Shown: positions 41,439-50,834, counted from the stretch's first letter. The stretch is 64,000 nt of DNA from Paracidovorax avenae (GCF_040892545.1 NZ_CP156079.1:3259501-3323500); one strand, 5' to 3'. Made by a program: numbers and translations. Notes: a model not told the origin generated them from the sequence alone.

Positions 41439-41987
41439 ATGACCACCCGCAGGCCGATCAAGCACTGCCGTGAATGCGGGGCCGCCGTGGAGTACCGCGT
41501 GCCCGACGACGGCGACACCAAGCTGCGCGCCGTCTGCCCGGCTTGCCACACCATCCACTATGAAAACCCGCTCAACGTGGTCGGCACGGTGCCCGCGCTG
41601 GGGGACAAGGTGCTGCTGTGCAAGCGCAACATCGAGCCCCGCTGGGGCAAGTGGACGCTGCCGGCGGGCTTCATGGAGCTGAACGAGACCACCGCCGAGG
41701 GCGCGGCCCGCGAAACCGACGAGGAGGCCGGCGCGCAGATCACCATGGGCCCGCTCTTTTCCGTGCTGAATGTGCCGCGCGTGGGGCAGGTGCACCTGTT
41801 CTATCTGGCCCGCCTGGAGAGCGACCAGTTCGCCCCCGGCTACGAGACCATCGAGGCCCGGCTTTTCGCGGAAGACGAGATCCCCTGGGACGAGATCGCC
41901 TTCCGCACGGTCAAGGTGACGCTCGAGAAATACTTCGCCGACCGCCGCTCGGGCGCTTTCGGCATGCATTGCGTCGATATCGATTGA
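41439..41987 (+). CDS. Nudix hydrolase with N-terminal zinc ribbon
   Basis: A 182-residue pyrophosphohydrolase. The N-terminal zinc ribbon is CRECGAAVEY paired with CPACHTIHY (about residues 10-45). The Nudix box runs from GFMELNETTAEGAARETDEE into AG, matching Gx5Ex7REUxEExGU apart from Thr at the U position. The NadC-like zinc ribbon plus Nudix layout occurs in NADH pyrophosphatase-related and ADP-ribose pyrophosphatase families. The substrate cannot be named. It starts 2 bp after the FAH-family gene and ends 36 bp before the LRR-kinase gene. Confidence 0.88.
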   Translation: MTTRRPIKHCRECGAAVEYRVPDDGDTKLRAVCPACHTIHYENPLNVVGTVPALGDKVLLCKRNIEPRWGKWTLPAGFMELNETTAEGAARETDEEAGAQITMGPLFSVLNVPRVGQVHLFYLARLESDQFAPGYETIEARLFAEDEIPWDEIAFRTVKVTLEKYFADRRSGAFGMHCVDID

Positions 41988-42023
41988 CCCACCCGGGCCT
42001 TGCGGCCCGGTTCCCCGGACACC

Positions 42024-43352
42024 ATGACCGATGACCTGCAGCGCCTGCGCGCTGGCGACCTCGCGGGTGTGCGCACGCTGCGCATCGCCGCCGACCTGGA
42101 GCACTTTCCACGCGAGGTCTTCGACCTGGCCGATACGCTGGAGGTGCTGGACCTCTCCGGCAACCGCCTTTCGGCACTGCCCGCCGACCTGCATCGGCTG
42201 CACCGGCTGAAGGTGTTCTTCGCTTCGTCCAACCGCTTCAGCGAACTGCCCACCGCACTGGGCGACTGCCCGCAACTGGAGATGGTGGGCTTCAAGGCCA
42301 ACCGCATCGCCGACGTGCCGGCCCGGGCGCTGCCTGCTCGGCTGCGCTGGCTGATCCTGACCGACAACGCCATCACGGCGCTGCCCGATGCCCTCGGGGA
42401 CCGGCCCCGCCTGCAGAAGCTGATGCTGGCCGGCAACCTGCTGCGCACCCTGCCGGATACGCTGCGGCAGTGCGGGTCGCTGGAACTGCTGCGCGTCGCC
42501 GCCAACCGGATCGACCACCTGCCGGACTGGCTGGCCGGCCTGCCCCGGCTGGCCTGGCTGGCCATCGGCGGCAATGCGTTCAACGAAGCCGCCGAGGAAC
42601 TCGCGCGCGGCAGCCAGGCCGCCGGCCACGTGGACTGGAGCTGCCTGCAGCTGGGCGAATTGCTGGGAGAAGGCGCCTCCGGCCGCATCATGGCGGGCAG
42701 GCTGGAGAGCGCCACCGGCATGCGGGAGGTGGCCGTCAAGCTGTTCAAGGGCGAGGTCACGAGCGATGGCTGGCCGCTGACGGAGATGGCGGCCAGCCTG
42801 GCCGCCGGGCGGCATCCGCGGCTGATCCCGGTGCTGGGGCGGCTCGACGGCCATCCGACCGGCGCGCAGGGCCTGGTGATGGAGCGCGTCTCCGCGCAAT
42901 ACCGCACGCTGGCCGGCCCGCCCGGCTTCGAGAGCTGCACACGCGATGTCTATCCGGCCGGCCTGCGGCTGCCGGCCTCCGTGGCACTGCGCATCGCGGC
43001 GGATGTGGCCTCCGCGCTCGCGCACCTGCATGGCCGGGGGCTGGTGCACGGCGACCTGTACGCGCACAACCTGCTGTGGCGCCCGGATGCACCTGCCGGC
43101 CAGGCGGCCGGCCTGCTGGGGGACTTCGGCGCCGCCGCTTTCGCGCCCCCCGGAGCGCTGGGCGATGCGCTGCGCCATATGGACGTGCGCGCCTTCGGCG
43201 TGCTGCTGGCCGAACTGTGCGCCCATGCCGACGGACCGTTGCCCGACGGCAGCGCTCCCGCGCTGGCGGCAGCCTGCCTGCACGAAGACCCTGTCGCCCG
43301 GCCCGGTGCCGACGCACTGGCCGCACGCACGGCGCAGTGGGCGCCGGGCTGA
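42024..43352 (+). CDS. Leucine-rich-repeat protein kinase fusion
   Basis: A 442-residue soluble protein. Residues 17-190 form about seven leucine-rich repeats (LEVLDLSGNRLSALP, LRWLILTDNAITALP, LQKLMLAGNLLRTLP). Residues 208-435 are a Ser/Thr-type kinase: G-loop GEGASG (215-220), VAVK lysine (239), HGDLYAHN catalytic loop (342-349) and GDFG (366-369). HGD replaces HRD, as in many atypical bacterial kinases. There is no signal peptide or membrane segment. LRR plus kinase in one cytoplasmic chain resembles plant and animal receptor kinases but in small bacterial form. It could phosphorylate bacterial proteins or be an effector in a plant-associated species. Its targets are unknown. Confidence 0.88.
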   Translation: MTDDLQRLRAGDLAGVRTLRIAADLEHFPREVFDLADTLEVLDLSGNRLSALPADLHRLHRLKVFFASSNRFSELPTALGDCPQLEMVGFKANRIADVPARALPARLRWLILTDNAITALPDALGDRPRLQKLMLAGNLLRTLPDTLRQCGSLELLRVAANRIDHLPDWLAGLPRLAWLAIGGNAFNEAAEELARGSQAAGHVDWSCLQLGELLGEGASGRIMAGRLESATGMREVAVKLFKGEVTSDGWPLTEMAASLAAGRHPRLIPVLGRLDGHPTGAQGLVMERVSAQYRTLAGPPGFESCTRDVYPAGLRLPASVALRIAADVASALAHLHGRGLVHGDLYAHNLLWRPDAPAGQAAGLLGDFGAAAFAPPGALGDALRHMDVRAFGVLLAELCAHADGPLPDGSAPALAAACLHEDPVARPGADALAARTAQWAPG

Positions 43353-43370
43353 ACGGCTGCGCCCGTAAGG

Positions 43371-44009
43371 TCAGTACAGGCCATGGCGCACGGCGTGCGC
43401 GTAATGCGCATCCGCATCCGAGGCCTGGGCCTCGCTCCATCCCAGCACCGCGGCCTTCATGCGTCCGGGCGTGGGCAAATCGCGCCGGTCCAGACGGGAC
43501 TCAGGCGCCCACAACTGCGCCCGGTGGACGGCCTTGCCGCAGTGGAACAACGTCTCGTCGATCGCGACGACCACGCCCAGCTTGGGACTTTTGCCGTGCT
43601 CCCCGAGCCGTGCCAGCAGATCCGGCGCCAGCGACAGCCGCGCGCGTCCGTTGATGCGCAGGAAGATGTCCAGCCCCGGGAACAGAAACAGCATGGCCAC
43701 CCGCGCATCCTCGCCCAGGTTGCGCAGCGAGGCGATGCGGTTGTTGCCCGGCCAGTCGGCGAAGGCCACCGTGCGCTCATCGAGCGCATGCACGAAGCCG
43801 GGCGGCCCGCCACGGGGCGATGCATCCAGCCCATCGCCTCCTGCCGTCGCCAGGCAGAAGAAAGTGGCGACACGCAGGTACTCGACGTGGAAGGGCGTCA
43901 GCACCGGCAGCACGCCCCGGGTAATGGCGTCGGAGGGAGCGTCGTAGAGTGCGTCCAGGTCGATGGCGGGAGCGCCATCCGGCGCGAGGGAATCGGAGCG
44001 GGAGGTCAT
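43371..44009 (-). CDS. PNPOx-like split-barrel flavin-binding protein
   Basis: A 212-residue member of the pyridoxamine-5'-phosphate-oxidase-like family (MSMEG_1061 type, length about 200). It has FFCLATAGGDGLDASPRGG, VAFADWPGNNRIASLRNL, VAMLFLFPG and LRINGRARL, which form the split-barrel FMN or F420/heme-binding fold. The reaction is unknown for this branch. It converges with the LRR-kinase gene (18 bp) and is divergent from an AraC regulator, 69 bp apart, which may control it. Confidence 0.8.
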   Translation of the reverse strand: MTSRSDSLAPDGAPAIDLDALYDAPSDAITRGVLPVLTPFHVEYLRVATFFCLATAGGDGLDASPRGGPPGFVHALDERTVAFADWPGNNRIASLRNLGEDARVAMLFLFPGLDIFLRINGRARLSLAPDLLARLGEHGKSPKLGVVVAIDETLFHCGKAVHRAQLWAPESRLDRRDLPTPGRMKAAVLGWSEAQASDADAHYAHAVRHGLY

Positions 44010-44078
44010 GGGTCCATGCTAGTGAAGGCCACGCCGGCCTGCTAAGCTGGCGGCGCCATTCGATAGCGCGATCACGCC

Positions 44079-44888
44079 ATGCCCGACACTGCTGCATGGG
44101 TCGACCTGCACGACGACGACGCCGGCCCGCTGGTGGTCGGCCGCGCCGGTACGCAGGAAAACCACGATACCGCCCCGCACAGCCACTGCCGCGGCCAGTT
44201 GATCGGCTGCGCGCGCGGCGTGCTCAGCGTGGGTGCCGAGACCGGCCAATGGGTGGTTCCGGCGCGGCATGCGATCTGGCTGCCGCCGGCCCGGCCGCAT
44301 TCCGCACGCATGCATGGCTCCTTCACCGGCTGGTCGCTGTACGTGGCGGGCCCCGCCTGCCAAAGCCTGCCGGATTCCCCATGCACCGTGGCGGTCAGCC
44401 CGCTGCTGTGGGAGGCCGCGCTGCGCTGCGCCGAGCGCGCCACCGCCCTGCCCGACCCGGCTCAGGATCGGCTGGCGGCCGTCATCCTCGATGAGCTGCA
44501 CCACATGGTGCCGAGGCCGCTCGGCCTGCCCATGCCGAACGACGCACGCCTGCTGCGCATCGCGGGCGCGCTGCTGGCGGACCCGGCGCGGCGCCGCAGC
44601 CTGCAGGCATGGGCCGACTGGGCCGGACTGTCGAGCCGCAGCCTCAGCCGGCGCTTCGTGGCCGAAACCAGCCTGAACTTCACGGCCTGGACACAGCGCG
44701 TGCGGCTGCTGCGATCGCTCGAGTGGCTGGCCGACGGCCTTCCGGTGACGCAGGTGGCACTGGAGCTGGGCTACGACAGCGTGAGCGCCTTCATTGCCCT
44801 CTTCAAGCGCGAACTGGGGCGCACGCCGGCAGCTTACTTCGGGCGGCAGGCGCCGCCTGCCGGGCGCAGGGGCCCGAAGCTCACTTGA
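44079..44888 (+). CDS. AraC-family transcriptional regulator
   Basis: A 269-residue regulator with an N-terminal cupin-like sensing domain (TAPHSHCRGQLIGCARGVLS, PARHAIWLPPARPHSARMHG) and a C-terminal double helix-turn-helix (LQAWADWAGLSSRSLSRRF, then VTQVALELGYDSVSAFIALF, KRELGRTPAAYF). The cupin His motifs resemble those of the NimR/YdeO-type group that regulate efflux genes. It is divergent from the PNPOx-like gene and overlaps the 3' end of the convergent binding-protein gene by 8 bp. Inducer not known. Confidence 0.9.
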   Translation: MPDTAAWVDLHDDDAGPLVVGRAGTQENHDTAPHSHCRGQLIGCARGVLSVGAETGQWVVPARHAIWLPPARPHSARMHGSFTGWSLYVAGPACQSLPDSPCTVAVSPLLWEAALRCAERATALPDPAQDRLAAVILDELHHMVPRPLGLPMPNDARLLRIAGALLADPARRRSLQAWADWAGLSSRSLSRRFVAETSLNFTAWTQRVRLLRSLEWLADGLPVTQVALELGYDSVSAFIALFKRELGRTPAAYFGRQAPPAGRRGPKLT

Positions 44889-45663
44889 GCCACTTGTCGG
44901 CCGCCTGCTTGAGCTGGCCGCGGGCTTCCATCAGGCCCCAGACGAACTCCATCACGCGCGAGTAGTCCGCGTCGTCCTTGGGCAGCATGAACCCCAGGGT
45001 GTTCTGCGGCGTGAGCGGCGCGGCGACGAAAGCCGCATGGAGGCGCGGGTCGGCCTTGGCGTAGTACAGGGCCTCGTACGTCTCGGTGATCATCACGTCG
45101 CCCTTGCCCTCGGCGATGAGCGCAGGGATCTCGGCGTTCTTGTCGTGCGTGCTGACCTCGGCCGCCTTGAGGTTCTCCAGCACGAAGGTTTCATTGGTGC
45201 CACCCGGGTTCTTGATGACGCGCACGCCCGGCCGGTTCAGATCGGCCAGGGTCCGGAACCTGTCCTTGTCGGTGGTCCGCACCAGCGCCACCTTGCCGAA
45301 CGGCGCGTAGCCCGGCAGCATTTCGATCTGGCGGATGCGCGTGACGTTGCGCGTGATGCCGCCCACGGCCACGTCGAACCTGTCGGCCTGGATGTCCTTC
45401 ATCAGGTTGGGCCAGGTCGTGGGCACGTATTCGACCTTCACGCCCAGTTCCTTCGCCATGGCCTCGACCACATCGATGTCGTGGCCGGCATAGCCGCCAT
45501 CGGCCTTGATGGCGAAGGGCCGGTAGTCGCCGGGCGTGCCGACGCGCAGCACCTTGGTGTCCATGATCCGGTCGAGCCGGGGCCCGGCATGGGCGGCTTG
45601 CAGGAAGCTGGCGGCCGCCAGGGCGGCGGTGGCGATGAGGGTGGCGACGGACGTGCGCTGCAT
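44881..45663 (-). CDS. Periplasmic binding protein similar to cyclohexadienyl dehydratase PheC
   Basis: A 260-residue exported protein with signal peptide (LIATAALAAASFLQAAHAG) and a type 2 periplasmic-binding fold. It matches PheC of Pseudomonas, a binding-protein-like enzyme converting arogenate or prephenate, in RLDRIMDTKVLRVGTPGDYR, GGYAGHDIDVVEAMAKELG, TWPNLMKDIQADRFDVAVGG and VIKNPGGTNETF. It could be that periplasmic dehydratase or an amino-acid ABC binding protein. No permease or ATPase gene lies next to it, which favours an enzyme or an orphan binding protein. Its 3' end overlaps the AraC gene by 8 bp. Confidence 0.78.
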   Translation of the reverse strand: MQRTSVATLIATAALAAASFLQAAHAGPRLDRIMDTKVLRVGTPGDYRPFAIKADGGYAGHDIDVVEAMAKELGVKVEYVPTTWPNLMKDIQADRFDVAVGGITRNVTRIRQIEMLPGYAPFGKVALVRTTDKDRFRTLADLNRPGVRVIKNPGGTNETFVLENLKAAEVSTHDKNAEIPALIAEGKGDVMITETYEALYYAKADPRLHAAFVAAPLTPQNTLGFMLPKDDADYSRVMEFVWGLMEARGQLKQAADKWLK

Positions 45664-45855
45664 GCGAGGGGGCCTTCGAGGGTTCGTTGCAAAAGGGATG
45701 GAGGTCCTGGAAAAATGCCGCGCTCCGAAGATCCGCAGGGACTCTGCCCGGCCACGGCCGCGCCAGCATACCGCGCCGGGTCTCGCAGGAAACGTGCCCA
45801 GCGGAGCCGAAGGCGCGGATCCGCTCCGCGGAACCGCAGCGCCCGTTGCACGCGC

Positions 45856-48489
45856 TCAGGGGCGCGATTCGACGAAGAAAGGCTGCTGCGCGCCCCCCGG
45901 CACGATGGTGCCGCGCTGGACGGGCGCCACCTCCACGCCGGCGCCTGCGCCACCTCCGGCAGACCCGCTCGCCGCACCGGAGGGAGTCACCGCGGGCGCC
46001 GTGCCCGGCACGGTGGATCCCGGCGGATCGGTCGTCACGGGCGGAAGCGCGCGGCTGCCGCCGAAGACGGCCGCGGGCGCCGCGGAATCCCCGCTTTCCG
46101 GCGGCAGGTCCACCTCGGCCGGGGGAACATACGGCACGCTGGGCGTCGCATCCTGCAGCGGAGTCAGCGGCGCCTCGGTGATCTCGGGCCGCGTGTCCGC
46201 GGGTGCGCTGGCCGGTGCACTGGAAGACGGCACAGGCGCCTTCGCTGTCGGCTCCGTGCCCGCGCCCCCGGCCTGCACGTCGGTGCGCCGCCCGAACAGG
46301 TCATAGACGGAGAGCGCCCACTGCCGCACGCCATCCACCGCCTGGCCGACCCAGCTGCTTTCCTCCTGGTCGATGAACTTCTCTCCGGGGTCGATCACGC
46401 GCGAGCGCAAGGCCTGCTGGAAAACGTCGCCGACCATCGGGAGCGCGCTGTGCGCCCCCTGCCCCCAGTAGTCGCTGCGCAGCGTCACGCGGCCATCGTT
46501 GAAGCCGGCCCAGGCCCCCGCCACCAATTGCGGATGCATGAGCAGGAACCATCCATCCGCCGCATCCTGCGTCGTGCCGGTCTTGCCCGCAACGTCCGCG
46601 GTGATGCCGTAGCGCGACCGGATGGCGGCGCCCGTGCCCTTGTCCACCACAGCGCGCAGCGCATTGCGCAGCATCTGCGCCGGGCCCAGCCCCAGCGCGC
46701 GCTCCGGGGCCGCCGGGCGGAAGTCCTCGAGCACCTTGCCGTCCTTGTCCTCGATGCGCGTGATGACCGTGGGCGCGATGTAGCGGCCCGCCTCGGCAAT
46801 GGTCCCGTACGCCGCCACCATCTCCTTGAGCGTCACAGGGCTCGTGCCCAGCGCCAGGGACGGCACGGCATCCAGCGGGGACTCCCGCACGCCCATGGCA
46901 CGCGCCAGGTCGGCCACGCGTTCCGGCCCGACCTGCTGCATCAGCTGCGCGGTGATCGTGTTCTTGGAATAGGCCAGCCCGTCGGTCAGCGTCATCGGCT
47001 CGCCGCTCGGCGCGGCGCCTTCGTCCGTGGGGCGCCATACACGGCCGCCGCCCAGCGGGATCTCCACGGCCTGGTCGATCAGCGTATCGGTGGGCAGCGC
47101 CCCCTTGGCGAAGGCCGCCCCATAGACGAAGGGCTTGAAGGTCGAGCCCGGCTGCCGCCGCGCCGCCTGCACGTGGTCGAACGGATCCTGCGCGAAATCG
47201 CGGCTGCCCACCCACGCGCGGATCTGGCCGGTGCGGGGATCCATCGCCAGGAAGCCCGCCTGCACGCGGGTCTTTTCCTGGCGCAGCTTGCGCATGAAGT
47301 CCGCGTCCGCCAGCAGGGTCTTGAGGGCGTCGTCCTCGGACGTGCCCTTCGCCACGGCAGCGGCATACTGGGGCGATTCCCGCACGAAGGCCTGCACCAG
47401 GGGACTCCTGGCGTTCCAGACCCGCGGCCCCCACGCCGCGTCGGCCACCGACTGCAGTTGCCGGCCCTGCCGGGCCACCGCCTGGTTCGCCAGGGTCTGC
47501 AGGCGGAAATCGATGGTGGTGCGTATCACCAGGCCGTCGGCATACAGGCTGTATCCGTTGCGGTCGGCCCAGTCGATGAGCTGCTTGCGCAGTTGCTGGG
47601 CCAGGTGGGGTGCAGGGCCCGCGGCCTCCAGCTGGCGCTCGAACCGGATGCGCAGGGGCCGCTTCGACAGGGTCTCGAAATCCCTGGACGAGAGCTTGCC
47701 GCGCTTTTCCATCTGCGCCAGCACCACGTTGCGCCGCGCCTGGGCGCGCTCCGGATTCAGCACCGGGTTGTAGTAGCTGGTGCCCTTGAGCATGCCGATG
47801 AGCGTCGCGCTTTCCAGCACCGTGAGCTTGTCGGCCGACTTGTCGAAATAGGTGCGCGCCGCCATCTCGATGCCGTAGGCGTTGTAGAGGAAAGGCACGG
47901 TGTTGAGATAGGTTTCCAGGATCTCGTCCTTGGAATACAGCGCCTCGATCTTCAGCGCCGTGATCGCTTCCTTGAGCTTGCGCGTCAGCGTGGGCGCGCG
48001 GCCTACGTCCTCGGGATAGAGGTTGCGGGCGAGCTGCTGCGTGATGGTCGATCCGCCCTGCTTGTCGCCCCCCAGGGTGCGGATCAGGGCCGAGCCCGTG
48101 CGCCGCCAGTCCAGGCCGAAATGGTCGTAGAAGCGGTGGTCCTCGGTGGCGATCAGCGCATCCACCACCGACGGAGCGATGTCCTCCAGCGCCACCCATT
48201 CCCGGTTCACCCAGCGGTACTCGGCCAGCAGGCGGCCATCGGCCGACACGAGCTGGGCCGGCTGCTCGGTCTTGGCCTTGCGGATGTCGCTGATCGCGGG
48301 CGTGAAGGGCCAGAGCAGCAGCGTGTACACCACCAGCGCCGCCGGCACGGCGGCCAGCGCCCACAGCAGCATCCGGGCCGGCCGCCGGGCAAGGAACCAG
48401 CGCAGCGAGTCGCCAACGCGGCGGGCCAGCGAGGAGAACGGCCCGCTGGACAGCCAGGAGCGCAGGGAAGCGAGCAGGGAAGCAATCAC
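45856..48489 (-). CDS. Class A penicillin-binding protein (PBP1 type)
   Basis: A large inner-membrane peptidoglycan synthase. Membrane anchor (about 38-58 from the GTG start), glycosyltransferase-51 domain (EDHRFYDHFGLD, GGSTITQQLARNLY, LETYLNTVPF) and transpeptidase domain with STFK, SKN and KTGTT motifs. The C-terminal 120 residues are Pro/Ala/Ser-rich and disordered. It polymerises and cross-links murein. The frame is open to ATG 48591; the GTG at 48489 is preferred because its N-terminus (VIASLLASLRSW) looks natural, but no start has a good ribosome site. The ATG at 48552 or 48591 would add 21-34 residues. Confidence 0.88.
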   Translation of the reverse strand: MIASLLASLRSWLSSGPFSSLARRVGDSLRWFLARRPARMLLWALAAVPAALVVYTLLLWPFTPAISDIRKAKTEQPAQLVSADGRLLAEYRWVNREWVALEDIAPSVVDALIATEDHRFYDHFGLDWRRTGSALIRTLGGDKQGGSTITQQLARNLYPEDVGRAPTLTRKLKEAITALKIEALYSKDEILETYLNTVPFLYNAYGIEMAARTYFDKSADKLTVLESATLIGMLKGTSYYNPVLNPERAQARRNVVLAQMEKRGKLSSRDFETLSKRPLRIRFERQLEAAGPAPHLAQQLRKQLIDWADRNGYSLYADGLVIRTTIDFRLQTLANQAVARQGRQLQSVADAAWGPRVWNARSPLVQAFVRESPQYAAAVAKGTSEDDALKTLLADADFMRKLRQEKTRVQAGFLAMDPRTGQIRAWVGSRDFAQDPFDHVQAARRQPGSTFKPFVYGAAFAKGALPTDTLIDQAVEIPLGGGRVWRPTDEGAAPSGEPMTLTDGLAYSKNTITAQLMQQVGPERVADLARAMGVRESPLDAVPSLALGTSPVTLKEMVAAYGTIAEAGRYIAPTVITRIEDKDGKVLEDFRPAAPERALGLGPAQMLRNALRAVVDKGTGAAIRSRYGITADVAGKTGTTQDAADGWFLLMHPQLVAGAWAGFNDGRVTLRSDYWGQGAHSALPMVGDVFQQALRSRVIDPGEKFIDQEESSWVGQAVDGVRQWALSVYDLFGRRTDVQAGGAGTEPTAKAPVPSSSAPASAPADTRPEITEAPLTPLQDATPSVPYVPPAEVDLPPESGDSAAPAAVFGGSRALPPVTTDPPGSTVPGTAPAVTPSGAASGSAGGGAGAGVEVAPVQRGTIVPGGAQQPFFVESRP

Positions 48490-48750
48490 ACGGTCAGGAG
48501 GTAAATACCCATTGGCGCAGCGGGCGGGCGTTGGGCCGGCCTGGCGCGGCATCGCGGCAGGCGGACCCGGCGAAAAAGGCATGCACGGCAACGCTGCCGA
48601 TGCACATTCCGCGGGCGCGATGGTACCGGGTCCGCGGAAGCGGTCCCGGCATCCTGCGGATGGGAGTCTTTCCCGCCGGGCTGGTTCCCCTCGAGCCGGC
48701 CAGGCACTTCCCCTGCACGGCGCATGGGACGGCGGTCCGGCCGGCCGGGA

Positions 48751-49683
48751 TCAATCCAGCGCGAACACCATCACCTTGAGCGACCGCTCGGCATCCACGT
48801 CCGCGAACACCGCCGGATTCGCGACCCGCTCCACCCAGCGCAGTTCCGGCGCCTGCTCGCCCATCTGGCCGAGGAGGAAATCCGTGCCCAGCTCGGGCGC
48901 GTTCAGGCACAGCAGTGCATGCCCTCCGGGCGCGAGCAGGCCGGGCAGGCGCCGCATGAGCCGCGCGTAGTCCTTCGTCGCCACGAAGCTGCCCTTCTGG
49001 TAGCTCGGCGGGTCGGCGATGACCAGGTCATAGGGCCCGCCGCGGCCGATCTTGCCCCAACTGGAGAACACGTCGTGCGCCAGGAAGCTCGCGCCCTGCT
49101 CCAGCCCGTTGAGCCGGTGGTTCTGCTGCCCGATGGAGATCGCGCCCTGCCCCATGTCCACATTGACCACCTGCGCCGCCCCGCCCTGCAAGGCCGCGAC
49201 GGAGAACGCGCAGGTGTAGGCGAAAAGATTCAGCACCCGCGGCCCGCGCCCGCCGGCGGCACGCCGCGCCGCCATGTGTTCGCGCACCCAGCGCCGGCCC
49301 TCGGCCATGTCGAGGAACAGGCCATGGTTCTGGCCCCGCAGCACATGCATCCGGTAGCGCGCACCCTGCTCCGTCACCACATGCGGCTCCGGCACCTCGC
49401 CGGCCATCAGGCGCGTCCCGGTCTTTCCCGGGTACCTGCACTGGAACACCCAGCACAGCGGCTCCCCGGGAGCGATCTCCGCCCAGCGGGCCTGCAACGC
49501 CGCGCCGATGGCGGCCAGGGCGTCCTCTTCCACCGGCAGGAAGCTCGTGAGCACGAAGGCGGGCGGATACGCATCCAGCGACCAGTGCTCGCAACCCGGG
49601 TACAGGCCGCCCCGGCCGTGGAAGATGCGCCGTGCATCCGGACAGGTTGCCATCTCGGCGATGGCATGCAGCAGGGCTTGCAT
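48751..49683 (-). CDS. RlmI-like SAM-dependent methyltransferase
   Basis: A 310-residue class I methyltransferase of the COG1092 group (23S rRNA cytosine-C5 methyltransferase RlmI and relatives) lacking the N-terminal PUA domain. It has the SAM-binding VLNLFAYTCAFSVAALQGG, the acidic VVNVDMGQGAISIG and a DPPSYQKGSF motif. It has no RlmI-type catalytic Cys that I can place securely, so the substrate may be rRNA or another nucleic acid. The start at 49683 begins MQALLHAIAEMATCPDARR. It lies 261 bp before the PBP gene on the same strand. Confidence 0.8.
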   Translation of the reverse strand: MQALLHAIAEMATCPDARRIFHGRGGLYPGCEHWSLDAYPPAFVLTSFLPVEEDALAAIGAALQARWAEIAPGEPLCWVFQCRYPGKTGTRLMAGEVPEPHVVTEQGARYRMHVLRGQNHGLFLDMAEGRRWVREHMAARRAAGGRGPRVLNLFAYTCAFSVAALQGGAAQVVNVDMGQGAISIGQQNHRLNGLEQGASFLAHDVFSSWGKIGRGGPYDLVIADPPSYQKGSFVATKDYARLMRRLPGLLAPGGHALLCLNAPELGTDFLLGQMGEQAPELRWVERVANPAVFADVDAERSLKVMVFALD

Positions 49684-49976
49684 GGAAGATGGGGACCGTC
49701 GCTTTCCGCACGTTGAAAGCGCGGCGCGTTCCGGACCAGAAGTGGCTGGGGCGTCGATTGTGCCTTGGCGGGCCGCTACCATTTTCATATCGCTGCAGCG
49801 CGGCATCCGGCAAGCGCTCCTGCTGCCGCTGCGGACGGATGCGATACACAACGCTGCAGTGGGCCACAGCCATACCGGATACAGTGCTGGCGGCGCGGGC
49901 CGGCCACGGCCCGTTCCACGGGGCGGCTCCGAGGAGTCGCCCGCCTCCAAAACCAATGCATAACAGGGGAAGAGCA

Positions 49977-50834
49977 ATGAAAAAGCAGTTGGCCGCGGCC
50001 ATCGTAGGTATCGGCCTGTCCATCGGCGCCTGGGCGCAAGGCACGGAATCGGACCGGCAGGCACAGATCGAGGCAAAAGTGAAAGCGCTTCACTGGATCG
50101 ACCAGGGGCAAGGGGAGATCGGCAGCCAGGCCACGATCCGGATTCCAGGCGGCTACCGCTTCCTGGGCGAAAAGGACACGGCCAAGCTGCTGGAGCTCTA
50201 CGGGAACCCGCCTGCGCCCGACCACTACCTGATCGCGCCCGGCACGCTGAAATGGTTCGCCGTGTTTTCCTTCGACGACACGGGATACGTCAAGGACGAC
50301 GAGAAGATCGATGCCGCGGAACTGCTGTCCTCCATGAAGGCATCGGATGTACAGAGCAACAAGCAGCGCAAGAGGCTGGGGATGGAAGCGCTCTACACGG
50401 AGGGCTGGCAGGTCGAGCCGCATTACGACACGCAGAGCAAGCGGCTGGAATGGGGCCTGCGCCTGCGCGACGAAAGCGGCCACAAAGCCATCAACTACAC
50501 CTCGCGCATCCTCGGGCGCACCGGGGTGATGAGCGCCGTCCTGGTGTCCGATCCCGATGCCCTCGCCCAGGACACCGAGGAATTCAAGCAGGTGCTCACC
50601 GGCTTCAAGTACAACAGCGGCCAGTCCTATGCCGAATTCAGGAACGGCGACAAGATCGCACAGATCGGGCTGGGCGCCCTGGTACTGGGAGGCGCCGCCG
50701 CGGTCGCCACGAAAAAGGGGCTCTGGGCCGTGATCGGCGGCTTCATAGCCGGGTTCTGGAAGCTGCTGCTGGCCGGGGCAGCCGGCCTGCTGGCAGGCAT
50801 CGGCAAGCTCTTCGGCCGCAAGAAGGACGCCTGA
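49977..50834 (+). CDS. DUF2167 membrane protein
   Basis: A 285-residue exported membrane protein. Signal peptide (AAAIVGIGLSIGAWAQG), then a large extracytoplasmic domain with IRIPGGYRFLGEKDTAKLLE, VFSFDDTGYVKDDEKIDA, LYTEGWQVEPHYDTQSKRLE and FKYNSGQSYAEF, all hallmarks of DUF2167. Two Ala/Gly-rich membrane helices close the C-terminus (about 232-275). Family function is not known; members sit in the envelope. GGGGAAG lies close before the ATG at 49977. The 293 bp upstream hold no recognisable gene. Confidence 0.88.
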   Translation: MKKQLAAAIVGIGLSIGAWAQGTESDRQAQIEAKVKALHWIDQGQGEIGSQATIRIPGGYRFLGEKDTAKLLELYGNPPAPDHYLIAPGTLKWFAVFSFDDTGYVKDDEKIDAAELLSSMKASDVQSNKQRKRLGMEALYTEGWQVEPHYDTQSKRLEWGLRLRDESGHKAINYTSRILGRTGVMSAVLVSDPDALAQDTEEFKQVLTGFKYNSGQSYAEFRNGDKIAQIGLGALVLGGAAAVATKKGLWAVIGGFIAGFWKLLLAGAAGLLAGIGKLFGRKKDA

